A program made the translations under genes and the position numbers. A stretch of DNA of 64,000 bases, taken from Chryseobacterium sp. JUb7 (GTDB lineage Bacteria; Bacteroidota; Bacteroidia; Flavobacteriales; Weeksellaceae). A model generated the notes under the pieces. That model did no database searches and had not been told where the DNA came from. It saw only the letters and a program-made list of their open reading frames with translations. Location: contig NZ_JANUFF010000006.1 in assembly GCF_024806495.1 (NCBI RefSeq), positions 248,001-312,000 of the forward strand, written 5' to 3'. Positions 8,601 to 16,761 of this stretch are shown here, piece after piece. How positions within the stretch are numbered: the stretch's first letter is position 1; every line of letters begins with the position of its first letter.

Positions 8601-10193
8601 TTTATATTTTTGATTTTTAACAACCTCCGGAGTCAGTTCAAAATATCTGTAACCATTCGTCAGCATCAGCAAATCAAGACTTTTTGTGGCTTTTTCTTCT
8701 TTCTTATCAAAATAAAACTGAGGCTTTTCAATTTTCCCTTTCAGCTCAGAATCCATCAGCAACCATGAGAGAATATGATTTTGCTTATCATCCGCATAGG
8801 TCCAGAGTTTATCATCAATGACACTCATTCCTAAATTTGCAGGAATTGGTTTATTATTTTCATCAGTCGTTTCAATGTTGACCACTACTTTTTCTCTGGG
8901 CTGATAATTTTGTTTTACAGGTTTTACTTTTACATTCAGCTGTTTATTTTCATTAGCAAAAACAATCCGTTCAGCCAATGGGATATCGTTTTCTAAAATT
9001 GTAAATCTGCAAATACCGATCGGAAGCTCTTTTTCAGAAATTTCAACCGAGTTCAACCCTTTTTTCAAAGACAGAATTTTATGGTAAACCTCTTTTTCAC
9101 GAAAGCTCCCGTGAATGATAATATTTTTATCATCAGTCGAATACATATTTAAATTGATCTTCCCATTATTTTTACGCACTATAAAAACAATACCATCCTC
9201 TTTGGCATCCGGGAACTGATAAATCTGAGTAATATTCTCCGGTTTTATGACTTTCGCATAATAAGTATCTCCTTTTTTGGGTGTAAAAAAGAAACTTCCC
9301 ATTCCGAAATTATACGCTGCTGCCTCTGTAATTTTCTCATGATTCTGGTTAAAAACTGCGACAACAGCATCAACCGGTTTTTCATATTCATCTAGAGCTT
9401 TAAAGGCTACATTCTGCTCCAATCCATTGATAAAAGTTCCTCCTTCAGGCATGAATTTTACATCCAGATCGTTCAGAACAATCGGAATATTTCTTGAAAC
9501 AGATTCTGTAAAACCGTCAAAGCTGACTTTAATATTCAGTAAAGCATCAGAAGATTTTAAAACAGCAGGAAGACTAAACTTCAGCTGCTTTTTTCCTTCT
9601 TTATCTGTAATCAGTTTGCCCTCAGAGATTTTTTCTCCGTTATGCATCACTGTGTAATCTGCTTCATAAAAGGGAATCGGTAAGTTACTCAGACTTCTCA
9701 TCGAAAAATCAGCCAGTACCTCATCTCCGGCTCCATAGCCTTTTTTAGGAAAATCAAGTTTCATTAAAATTCTCGGCGAGACCATTTTCTGTAATGTAAT
9801 TTCTTTTTCAAATGCATTTTTCCCATCCTCATTCAGCATCCAGTTTGTAAATGCACGAATCTTATAAATTCCGCCTTTCATATCATCCGAAAAGTAAAAA
9901 TATCCTTCAGAATATCCTTTTTTGATTTCGTATTTGGCTTTCTTAATGACGCTTCCGCTGGGATCTAACAATTCAAAATTGACCACTTTACTTTGGTCAG
10001 CAGGAAGATTATCTTCTGATTTTATAGTATAGATTTTAAAATACATTTCATCACCAGGCTTATAAAAAACATGGCTGGTCTGTATATACGTTTTTTCTTT
10101 CTCGAAGTCTTTGAACTGTTGCTGGGCGTTCAAACTAAAATTTGAAGCCAGAAAAATCAACAGTATCAGACAGGTAGTAATTTTGAAATTCAT
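5625..10193 (-). CDS. secreted alpha-2-macroglobulin-like thioester protein with inserted TonB plug-like domain
   Basis: 1522 residues. A signal peptide (1-23) is followed by an MG2-type domain (about 30-140, starting YIQTSHVFYKPGDEMYFKIY), further MG-like strands, a carboxypeptidase-regulatory-like repeat (about 545-600), then a SusC-type plug signature at about 678-804 (IEEVVVLGYS, TPLYIVDGVPVENI, VLKDAAATSVYGSRGANGVV). An A2M domain starts near 855 (LYWNPVVETDKNGKAKVEF). A thioester motif GCFEQ follows with Cys1066 and Gln1069, then the alpha-helical thioester domain. Family members trap proteases by covalent thioester bonds. The plug insertion is the oddity. The start lies 3 bp below the stop of the barrel gene, so the two are translationally close. 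No lipobox is visible. Confidence 0.85.
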   Translation of the reverse strand: MNFKITTCLILLIFLASNFSLNAQQQFKDFEKEKTYIQTSHVFYKPGDEMYFKIYTIKSEDNLPADQSKVVNFELLDPSGSVIKKAKYEIKKGYSEGYFYFSDDMKGGIYKIRAFTNWMLNEDGKNAFEKEITLQKMVSPRILMKLDFPKKGYGAGDEVLADFSMRSLSNLPIPFYEADYTVMHNGEKISEGKLITDKEGKKQLKFSLPAVLKSSDALLNIKVSFDGFTESVSRNIPIVLNDLDVKFMPEGGTFINGLEQNVAFKALDEYEKPVDAVVAVFNQNHEKITEAAAYNFGMGSFFFTPKKGDTYYAKVIKPENITQIYQFPDAKEDGIVFIVRKNNGKINLNMYSTDDKNIIIHGSFREKEVYHKILSLKKGLNSVEISEKELPIGICRFTILENDIPLAERIVFANENKQLNVKVKPVKQNYQPREKVVVNIETTDENNKPIPANLGMSVIDDKLWTYADDKQNHILSWLLMDSELKGKIEKPQFYFDKKEEKATKSLDLLMLTNGYRYFELTPEVVKNQKYKYLPEKKNPIYGMVEDENKNPVKAEVYLIASSMILKQVTSEDGTFYFSDLQGNSSYQLIAKSFQPKQDIKIRILSYKMAVNPLSKKSPNHVDVEEIVKEALKESGKIILKEEANKKAEEPESKKNVSENRLNTSRLRRPNNSISDSSGSRNIEEVVVLGYSSHSTKMKSTASSVTMSNEFQNSNMSSVLNGKVAGIEISPAGHPGSGYLNVQIRGSASISNKTPLYIVDGVPVENIKTVINPNDINSITVLKDAAATSVYGSRGANGVVVITSFKNNRSKIKINITPKSYYATLSIPSDSLNTYSYNRNFYYPVYETTNTSYRHDYRETLYWNPVVETDKNGKAKVEFYNSDANSAFRIITEGISSSGLIGRDETTYAAQSLISVDAKIPQYLTRTDKMTIPVVIKNNASETKKMELNIIVPNHVKVMKQDSSITLKPLESGRLFVTLKTDKIINSNIQFTVRSGDFRETMILPFAVEEKGFPHYYSIINNRSDSLKINIPEFINGSLFSSYYVYENPALQMFEDIERLKKEPHGCFEQLSSTVYPNIFILDYLKSVKKITPETESLVVRNLKKGYHKMLSYKNRDGGFSYFGSSESDVALSAFALLEFRDLKKYVNIDSKLIQNLTSFIMSKKNTNGTFEVRRNYEMTAPYSDYAWSRNMYVLYALSKIGLKTGLEEVYQINLKKSLATRDSYQLALMANTSLYLGKHKEYETLMDFLNLQYQNKTVKIKTTFTGSKGISADSETLSLYMMALQKDEKINQLKIAEVADELINYNGYYGFGSTQATSLALETLAEFFAKNEKLYGNTKPLIRVNGSEITPNNSFASAFKTGYNNVTVNYPTGKGLPYKLDYQYFTLQVPKSADIPLIMETKLNSGTSKVGETNRLTVTIKNRINGQLPMATAKIGIPAGLSLQNALLKDLLDKKQISYYEIFDNYLVLYWEHFDANETKVINLDLKVEFAGEYTGKSSNVYLYYMPEAKYWNQGITAAIEP

Positions 10194-10196
10194 AAA

Positions 10197-12962
10197 TTAA
10201 AATTGAAATGAAACCATACATCCAAAAGTCTTATAAGAAGGCAGATTGAAAAAATCCATCCCTTTTCCGTTATCAAAATCATAGAAATTCTGATTGGAGT
10301 CTACTCCTTTATTTGCCTGCCAGAGCAAAATATTATTCACATAAAATGTTACACCTAATCCTCTTTTAAATTCACCTACATCAAATCTTGCGGTTAATGA
10401 AATTGTATTTATCCTTATATAATCTGCTTTCTGAACATAATCTTCCGCTACGCCCAGATAGCCGTATCTAGACCACCGGTTTTCTGAAGCAGATTGATCC
10501 GGATTATAGAAATCAACAGGCGTCTGATTGATATTTCCATTGGAATTCACGCCCTGAAAAACATAATTTTTAGTATTGCGTAAATCAGCTGAAGTCTGAG
10601 ATCTGCCATAATAATCGAGAACAGCTTGGGTTCCGTTCCAGATCTGACCGCCTTTTTTCCATTCCCAGTTGATATCCAGAGAAAACATTTTGTAGGATAT
10701 GCTATGATTGAATTTTAATACAAAATCCGGGGTGGGATCTGCTATAATTTTTAAACCATCAGCCTTTTTAGGATATCCGAATTCATCAATAATTAAATCT
10801 CCGCCGGCATTTCTTTCAAAATAGCTCCCTACCACAGCGCCTACAATCTCACCTTCCCTCAATGTTTTGTAAATATCTCTAAAACCCGAAAGTGCCAGCC
10901 CGTTATATCCGGAATTTGCTCTGTCAACCTTATCCTGATATTTGAAAAAAGAAGCTTTGTGACCTGTTCTGAAATCTGTTCCTAAATAGATATTATCATA
11001 TAAAAAACTGATGTCATAACCCGTATAGGTATGGTCTGCAAGATTCTTTAATTGTAATTGATTTCCTTCAAAAACAGGAAAAATATCATCTGTAATCTTT
11101 CTTTTAAAATATTCAGCTTCAAAAGCCAGATTGTATCGATAGGCCAATTTTAAACCACCCTTCCATTCACCGCTGTTGATTGTAGAAAGATTTTTGACAG
11201 TCTCAACTTCCTGTACCGGAAAATATTGATAGGCATTTTGGGCATTCAATAAAGTAGTGCCGTAAGAAGCATAAGATCTTGTCATTTCCGGCTCGTTACT
11301 TAATTGAGTATAGGTTCCGAACATTTTTAAATTAACATTATACCAGTCAAAAATGTTATCGAAGTTAATATAAGCACCCGCTTTTGGAAGCCAGTATTTA
11401 TTTTTAACAGCAGTATTTGAAATGTAGAATGAGTTTCCTACATTGAAGCCCATTAAAAAATCATCATGATCGTTATAATCAAATTTATAGTTTAATAGAT
11501 AATCCTGTGCCGTTCTCTGATAAAAATATGATCTGTTGCTCAGGCTTTGAAAAATATCTGATTGCTGATCATTCAGAATATAATTAAGGCTGATCACATG
11601 GTCAGTATGATATCCATCGAAAGAATATGATCCTAAAATATTGGAATTATACAATTTATTATTCTGACTTCGCTCATTCTTCACTCCATTGATAAAGCCA
11701 TACGTGGATGGCTGGTACTGGTCGAAATTCCAGAAATAATCATTTTCATAAGACTGACTGATATTTAAATTAAAATGTCCCCAACGTCTTGCAAGATCAA
11801 AGCTAAACTGTCTCCTCCTGTCCTGATAATTGTATTTATTTTCCTGATCGAGCAGAAAATCAGGATTGTCTGCCTGTCTGCTGTAGCTTCTCTGAGAACC
11901 GTCCGGTAATAGTGATCCCTGACCATTTGAAAAAGAAACCGGCGTCAATAAAGAATTTTGATAAACTCTGTTAAACAGCCCTATTCTGTTAGAATTTGTC
12001 GCTTTGTTATCTTCATAATTTAATGCAAAATTTAAGTCGAATTTTAAAATTCTCGTACTTAACTTCGTTTTTAATGTATTCATCACATTATACTGATCAA
12101 CAAAGTACATCTGATTTTTCTGCTGACCCAGATCCAATGAAAGACGGATTTTCTCATCATACTCTCTCTTAATAAATGCATTCAGTCTCAACTGATTGTT
12201 ATATCCTACCGTCGTTTTAAAAAGGTCCTTATCATAGGCTTTCGCAGAAGAGTTTCCTTTGGTAAGAGGAATCAGCATTCCGTTCTGATCATACGGATAC
12301 GGCTGATGATCAAACGCTAAAGTAGATATATTAGGTCCGAAACTTAACATTTCATCGGTTTCAGGTCCTCTCCAGACAAGTTTCCCTTTTTCCGATCTTC
12401 CCTGAACATATTGTTTTTGAGTCTGTGGAATAGAATTTCTGCTTTTAATATCAAAAGAGGTCGTAAAACTTCCGTTAAGAAATAAATATTTTTCCTGCAG
12501 TCTTTTCAGTTTGAAATTGTTTTCGCTGACCTGTTTTAGCTTTCTTACTTTAAGAACATTATAATCTGAATCTAATGTTAAAAACTGACGGGAATTTTCA
12601 AGGCTGTATTCGTCTTTTGATTCTTTTGAAACCAAACTGTCGTAGGCGCTGCTATAGATATCCTGTACTCTTTCTTTTACAATTTTGCTTTCTAAAATAC
12701 TTTTTAGCTCACCTGGATAATAGACGATCTGCCTATTTTTCCCGTTATTCCAAACCAGCGTATCATAAGCTTTTGCAGCAATAATAGCGTACCCTTTTTC
12801 ATCGGTAAGCTCATATACTCCGCTGTTTTTATTATATACTTTTAAAAAATTCTGGGGTTTATTTTCTCTGTTTAAAAATGTTCCTGCATGATACAGTTGT
12901 GAATTCTGCGCCGGAATCATGACAAAACCTGGCAGAAATAGCAATACATAAATTTTTTTCAT
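10197..12962 (-). CDS. SusC-like outer-membrane beta-barrel without a plug domain
   Basis: 921 residues. A signal peptide (1-18) is followed by a short regulatory-like domain (GTFLNRENKPQNFLKVY, then ELTDEKGYAII, about 27-75) and a helical segment. The rest is alternating strands of a TonB-dependent barrel. SusC landmarks include LSFGPNISTLAFDHQPYPYD, VQKADYIRINTISLTARFDV and FYVNNILLWQANKGVDSNQN near the C-terminus, which ends in aromatic SFQF. I find no plug (no DGVP or VYGSRGANG), although both flanking operon genes encode one. The barrel should lie in the outer membrane and could export, dock or import something with the plug-bearing partner. 222 bp separate it from the anti-sigma-like gene. 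Confidence 0.8.
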   Translation of the reverse strand: MKKIYVLLFLPGFVMIPAQNSQLYHAGTFLNRENKPQNFLKVYNKNSGVYELTDEKGYAIIAAKAYDTLVWNNGKNRQIVYYPGELKSILESKIVKERVQDIYSSAYDSLVSKESKDEYSLENSRQFLTLDSDYNVLKVRKLKQVSENNFKLKRLQEKYLFLNGSFTTSFDIKSRNSIPQTQKQYVQGRSEKGKLVWRGPETDEMLSFGPNISTLAFDHQPYPYDQNGMLIPLTKGNSSAKAYDKDLFKTTVGYNNQLRLNAFIKREYDEKIRLSLDLGQQKNQMYFVDQYNVMNTLKTKLSTRILKFDLNFALNYEDNKATNSNRIGLFNRVYQNSLLTPVSFSNGQGSLLPDGSQRSYSRQADNPDFLLDQENKYNYQDRRRQFSFDLARRWGHFNLNISQSYENDYFWNFDQYQPSTYGFINGVKNERSQNNKLYNSNILGSYSFDGYHTDHVISLNYILNDQQSDIFQSLSNRSYFYQRTAQDYLLNYKFDYNDHDDFLMGFNVGNSFYISNTAVKNKYWLPKAGAYINFDNIFDWYNVNLKMFGTYTQLSNEPEMTRSYASYGTTLLNAQNAYQYFPVQEVETVKNLSTINSGEWKGGLKLAYRYNLAFEAEYFKRKITDDIFPVFEGNQLQLKNLADHTYTGYDISFLYDNIYLGTDFRTGHKASFFKYQDKVDRANSGYNGLALSGFRDIYKTLREGEIVGAVVGSYFERNAGGDLIIDEFGYPKKADGLKIIADPTPDFVLKFNHSISYKMFSLDINWEWKKGGQIWNGTQAVLDYYGRSQTSADLRNTKNYVFQGVNSNGNINQTPVDFYNPDQSASENRWSRYGYLGVAEDYVQKADYIRINTISLTARFDVGEFKRGLGVTFYVNNILLWQANKGVDSNQNFYDFDNGKGMDFFNLPSYKTFGCMVSFQF

Positions 12963-13047
12963 TGTTTATGGTCATTAGAAAATGAAAACTAAAAATGCTT
13001 TTGAAGAAAAGGATTTCTTCAAGATATAATCAATTAAATAAAAAGGA

Positions 13048-13174
13048 GATTTGAAGCCGGATACCGAAAGTTATTGATTTTGAGAAATAATGAATTCCAT
13101 TAACTATTTAATCAAACTTTACCATAACCACCATAGCGTAATAACTTCCAGCTTCCCTCCTCCGGCTTCAAATC
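13048..13174. repeat. imperfect inverted repeat inside the sigma/anti-sigma/barrel operon
   Basis: Outer arms GATTTGAAGCCGG (13048-13060) and CCGGCTTCAAATC (13162-13174) are perfect over 13 bp, and inner arms AAGTTAT (13067) and ATAACTT (13141) pair as well. The arms are GGAAG-rich like the diverged inverted repeat at 61.3-61.45 kb. It fills the gap between the anti-sigma-like gene and the barrel gene and could form a large hairpin that lowers read-through. Confidence 0.65.
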
Positions 13175-13184
13175 AGTTGTATTT

Positions 13185-14288
13185 TTATTTCTTTTCGGGT
13201 GAATTTGCTTTAATTAATTTTTCGACTGCCTTTTTCTGTTTTTTAGAAATATCCTTTGTCGTGACAACAATAATTCCGTTGGCTGCGCGGCTACCATAAA
13301 CGGCTGTTAATGTCAAGTTTGCATTATTTAATACCGTTACGGATTCTATTTTTTTAGGATCTAGGTTTTTGAAATTTATAGAATCTGATATTTCCCCATT
13401 CACCAGATACAAAGGATTTTTATTTTCTTTTTCAGCACTTATTCCTCTCACAGAAACCGATCGGTTGGTATTATAGTTTACATATCCCGAATTAACATTG
13501 ATCCCGGGAGCAGTTCCCTGCAGTGAATTCATAAGGTCTTTGCTTGAAACGGTAGTGGTAGACGCCGTAAAACTTTTAGATTTAGCAAGCGGTCTGTTGT
13601 ATCCTATAATCGCCATTGATTCTTTTTTGTCAAATGAATCTAAAGAAATCGACTGAGCAGTGTCTCCCACAGAATTTATATTCGTCGGATATCCATCATT
13701 GGATGACATTCTGAATGAAGAATTCAATATAGATCGTTTTTCTTTTTTTACCCCCATGGCAATGACTTCTTCAATATTCTTTTCTTTAGGAGAATCCGAA
13801 TTGCTAACTACCGGCGATGACTGAGAAATATCCGCCTGAGGGGCATAAGACGGTGGAGATATTGCAGGTACATAAACAGTAGATAACGGAGTTTCAAGAG
13901 CCAGTGTTTTTACGACCTGAGGTTTTAATATTTGTTTTTCAATATTTTCTTTAACCGTATGATCAATTTTTTGAATATGCGGCTCAGGAACAATCGCTGC
14001 TGCGGGTTCAGGTAATACTTTATGATCTGCCATTACAGCATTCGTATCCTTTTGAATCACTGTTTTTGTATCATCAGCCGTGAAATACAGAGCTCCGAAT
14101 CCGATGATTAAACTTGCCGCAATTCCATAAGGAATCCACATCGGAATGATTCTTTTTTTAGATTCTTTTTTATCGAGTTTTTCTTCAACTTTACTCCAAA
14201 CTTTTTCAAACCCAGGAAATGTCTCAGGCTCATCTAAAGCTTTAGATGCTTCATTGAAAGTTTTATCTATATCGTGATTATTTTCCAT
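13185..14288 (-). CDS. anti-sigma-like membrane protein carrying a TonB plug-like domain
   Basis: 367 residues. A charged cytosolic segment (1-47) is followed by one membrane helix (about 49-69, WIPYGIAASLIIGFGALYF), a proline/serine-rich periplasmic linker, then IEEVIAMGVKKEKRSI and a plug-like domain at about 235-345. The plug region has SVRGISAEKENKNPLYLVNG, ESVTVLNNA and VYGSRAANGIIVVTTK, matching SusC plug signatures. The gene starts 12 bp after the ECF sigma gene, as anti-sigma genes do. Known FecR proteins have a different periplasmic domain, so this is not a FecR. Inferred role: hold the sigma factor and sense an outer-membrane event through the plug-like domain. Confidence 0.75.
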   Translation of the reverse strand: MENNHDIDKTFNEASKALDEPETFPGFEKVWSKVEEKLDKKESKKRIIPMWIPYGIAASLIIGFGALYFTADDTKTVIQKDTNAVMADHKVLPEPAAAIVPEPHIQKIDHTVKENIEKQILKPQVVKTLALETPLSTVYVPAISPPSYAPQADISQSSPVVSNSDSPKEKNIEEVIAMGVKKEKRSILNSSFRMSSNDGYPTNINSVGDTAQSISLDSFDKKESMAIIGYNRPLAKSKSFTASTTTVSSKDLMNSLQGTAPGINVNSGYVNYNTNRSVSVRGISAEKENKNPLYLVNGEISDSINFKNLDPKKIESVTVLNNANLTLTAVYGSRAANGIIVVTTKDISKKQKKAVEKLIKANSPEKK

Positions 14289-14300
14289 TGTTGTAAAAGT

Positions 14301-14819
14301 TTAAATGTTTTGATTAACCAAAAGTTCCTGTAATCTTTTTCTCGCAAAATTAAGTTGTGACTTTGATGTTCCTTCACTGATGGAAAGCATCGTCGCAATT
14401 TCTTTATGAGGATATCCTTCAATTGCAAAAAGATTGAAAATCGCTCTGCAGCCCTCCGGAAGAAAATTCAGTAAACTCAGAATATCCTTTTCAAACGAAA
14501 TACTTTCTGTAGCAGATTCTGAGGAAAATACATGACTGTCTTCCAAAGAAATGTGCAATGCCTTTTGGCTTCTCAATTTTTGAAGGCATTCATTGACAGC
14601 AATTTTTTTGGCCCAGCTTTCAAAAATATCCGGATTTTGCAGTTGGCTCATCTTAGTAAATATTTTATAGAAAGTATCCGCTAAAACTTCCTCAATGTCT
14701 TCATCATTTTTCAGATAACGTTTACAGACTGAGTATATCTTACCCGCCATTTTTTCGTACACCTGCCGCTGCGCATTGCGGTTGTTACGTTGACATTCTA
14801 ACAGTAATTCTCTTTCCAT
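14301..14819 (-). CDS. ECF-type RNA polymerase sigma factor
   Basis: 172 residues. Region 2 contains RQVYEKMAGKIYSVCKRYLK and DIEEVLADTFYKIFTKM. Region 4 contains LPEGCRAIFNLFAIEGYPHKE followed by the HTH IATMLSISEGTSKSQLNFAR. It heads the operon with anti-sigma-like, barrel and macroglobulin genes and is preceded by an ECF-like promoter, so it probably activates itself and the operon. Confidence 0.9.
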   Translation of the reverse strand: MERELLLECQRNNRNAQRQVYEKMAGKIYSVCKRYLKNDEDIEEVLADTFYKIFTKMSQLQNPDIFESWAKKIAVNECLQKLRSQKALHISLEDSHVFSSESATESISFEKDILSLLNFLPEGCRAIFNLFAIEGYPHKEIATMLSISEGTSKSQLNFARKRLQELLVNQNI

Positions 14820-14835
14820 AGTCAGGCATTATACT

Positions 14836-14870
14836 CTTATAGATGCATTAATTTTCAAAAAGGTTGGAAG
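14836..14870 (-). promoter_or_regulatory. putative ECF-type promoter of the sigma/macroglobulin operon
   Basis: On the minus strand CTTCCAACCTTTTT (-35-like with the AAC core of ECF promoters), a spacer of about 10 bases, then GCATCTATAAG as -10-like element. The sigma start codon lies 17 bp further down. There is no TAnnTTTG housekeeping box. Self-activation is inferred from this shape. Confidence 0.45.
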
Positions 14871-15381
14871 CATGTTAAACTTTTTTTAAAAATAGTGGAA
14901 AACCGCGGATATTGCAAAGAGATTATCATGATGAAAGCGGGAGGTTATTGTGATTTGGGAAATTGATAATATTCACAACTTGTTTCCTTGAGTTACCAAG
15001 AATCTGTTTAAACTTTTATTTGGCTTTTTTCATTTACTCTTTATTAGGGTGTTCGATAAGCGCAGACTGACAAACCTAATACTAACTGTTTTATTTCAGC
15101 ATCCTATTTTGTAGTTGAGCTCAGCCTGTAGTGAGCTTGACGAACTATCGAAACCTTATATTTTTTTAGAGTTCAATTTAAATGAGTACTCAAAGTTCAG
15201 ACAAGTTCCCAAGAAAATCCTGTTCTAAATTCTGATTAAAAGTATTTTCCGTATGAACTTCAAGCTTTTACTCTCTTCCATACCCCTTTTCATAAAAAAA
15301 TTTTCTTTTACATTTAACTTTTGCCTCTGTAACAAATCTATAATAGCATCGACTATTCATATAAATAATCTTTTTATAGTA
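14871..15381. other. gene-free stretch between divergent units
   Basis: Divergent intergenic region of about 510 bp. I see no convincing gene. It holds a diverged dispersed repeat (AATACTAACTGTTTT near 15079-15093, with a CTTGACGAACTATCGAAACC word near 15138-15157). Near 15323 TTTAACTTTTGCC is a one-base-off -7 box for the peptidase gene. An upstream extension of that gene from 15253 is open but has no family support. Confidence 0.5.
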
Positions 15382-16584
15382 ATGAAAAATACCAAAATTG
15401 CGTCATTACTTTTTGTTTTGTCTGCAGGAAGTATGATGTTTGCTCAGGATGACTTAATCAACAAGCTAAAAAACAATCAGTCTCAAAATGCTAATTTCCA
15501 GTTCACAACGTTGAAAGATGTTGGTGCAACTTCAGTAAAAAACCAAGGTTCATCAGGAACCTGCTGGAGTTATTCAGGAAACTCTTTCTTGGAATCTGAA
15601 ATGCAGAGAATGGGTAAAAAACCTGTTGATTTGGCAGAAATTTTTACTGCAAGGAATTCTTATCACGACAAGGCAAAATTATATGTTTTAAATAATGGTG
15701 CAATCAGTTGGGGTGACGGTGGAGAATTACACGATGTAATCAACATGTATAAAAAATACGGAGCTGTTCCTCAGGAAGCTTATACAGGGCTTAAAGAAGG
15801 ACAGACACTGAACAACTTCAAAGAAATGCAGGGTAAATTAAAACCTGTTTTGGACAGTTTGGTTCAGGCTTCATCAAAAGGAAAACTTTCTGACAACTGG
15901 ATGGCTTCCGTAGATGCAATCCTTGACGAATATTTAGGAAAAGTTCCTGCTAATTTTACTTATCTGGGAAAAAATTATACGCCAAAAACTTTCGCTAAAG
16001 AAGTTGTAGGCATCAATCCTGAAGATTATGTAGAAATATCTTCTTATAAAGATTATCCTTACTATCAGAAATTTGTAGTTCCAATTCCTGATAACTGGAG
16101 CCACGATTCTGACTGGAATGTTCCGATGAAAGACTTAACAGCAATCGTTGACAATGCAGTAAACAAGGGATATTCTGTAGGTTGGGCAACAGATGTTTCC
16201 GAGCCTTATTTCTCTTATAAAAACGGGGTTGCCTATGTTCCGGACATTGATTTGGATCAGATCACTGCAGAAAACAAAGGAACTCTTTTCACAGAGCCTA
16301 AAAAAGATAAAACAATCACTGAAGATATGCGTCAGAAAGCGTTGAATAACCTTTCTACAACAGATGATCACGGGATGCACATCGTAGGATTGGCAAAAGA
16401 TCAATCCGGAAAAGAGTATTATATGGTTAAAAACTCTTGGGGTGTAACCAATGACTTTGAAGGATATCTTTATGTTACAAGACCATATGTTGAGTATAAA
16501 TCAACAGCAATTTTACTGCACAAAGATGCTCTTCCAAAAAGCATTAAAAAGCAACTAAAACCAACCAAGAATATTGGTTTATAA
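15382..16584 (+). CDS. secreted C1B (bleomycin hydrolase/aminopeptidase C-like) cysteine peptidase
   Basis: 400 residues from the ATG at 15382. This start gives a clean signal peptide (MKNTKIASLLFVLSAGSMMFAQ); an in-frame ATG 129 bp upstream would put it inside the protein. Papain-fold catalytic residues are present: Cys61 in SSGTCWSYS, His330 in DDHGMHIVG and Asn351 in VKNSWG. Members are usually cytosolic hexamers, so export to the periplasm or surface is typical of the Bacteroidota variants only. It ends at a good hairpin terminator. The GG-leader peptide gene just downstream is on the same strand but has its own promoter-like box. Confidence 0.88.
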   Translation: MKNTKIASLLFVLSAGSMMFAQDDLINKLKNNQSQNANFQFTTLKDVGATSVKNQGSSGTCWSYSGNSFLESEMQRMGKKPVDLAEIFTARNSYHDKAKLYVLNNGAISWGDGGELHDVINMYKKYGAVPQEAYTGLKEGQTLNNFKEMQGKLKPVLDSLVQASSKGKLSDNWMASVDAILDEYLGKVPANFTYLGKNYTPKTFAKEVVGINPEDYVEISSYKDYPYYQKFVVPIPDNWSHDSDWNVPMKDLTAIVDNAVNKGYSVGWATDVSEPYFSYKNGVAYVPDIDLDQITAENKGTLFTEPKKDKTITEDMRQKALNNLSTTDDHGMHIVGLAKDQSGKEYYMVKNSWGVTNDFEGYLYVTRPYVEYKSTAILLHKDALPKSIKKQLKPTKNIGL

Positions 16585-16631
16585 AAAGAATCACTTTTTG
16601 CCTTTTAGGGCATTAGATATTTAAATCTGTT

Positions 16632-16666
16632 AAAAGCCGCTTTCAATTTTTTGGAAGCGGTTTTGT
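16632..16666 (+). terminator. terminator of the C1B peptidase gene
   Basis: Stem CCGCTTTC (16637-16644) and GGAAGCGG (16653-16660), an A-rich left flank, then TTTTGTTTT. Confidence 0.8.
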
Positions 16667-16701
16667 TTTACAGTTATTTGACCATCATTTAATTCACATC
16701 G

Positions 16702-16736
16702 TTGAGATTTTACAATAAAAACATTTAATATATTTG
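16702..16736 (+). promoter_or_regulatory. Bacteroidota-type promoter for the GG-leader peptide
   Basis: TTG at 16702-16704 and TATATTTG (TAnnTTTG) at 16729-16736, spaced by 24 bases, slightly long. The start codon lies 25 bp beyond. Confidence 0.5.
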
Positions 16737-16761
16737 TATTGATCAGCAAAATATTATTACT

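Noticed and set aside
15253..15381. upstream extension of the C1B peptidase
   Set aside because: It would bury the clear signal peptide starting at 15382.
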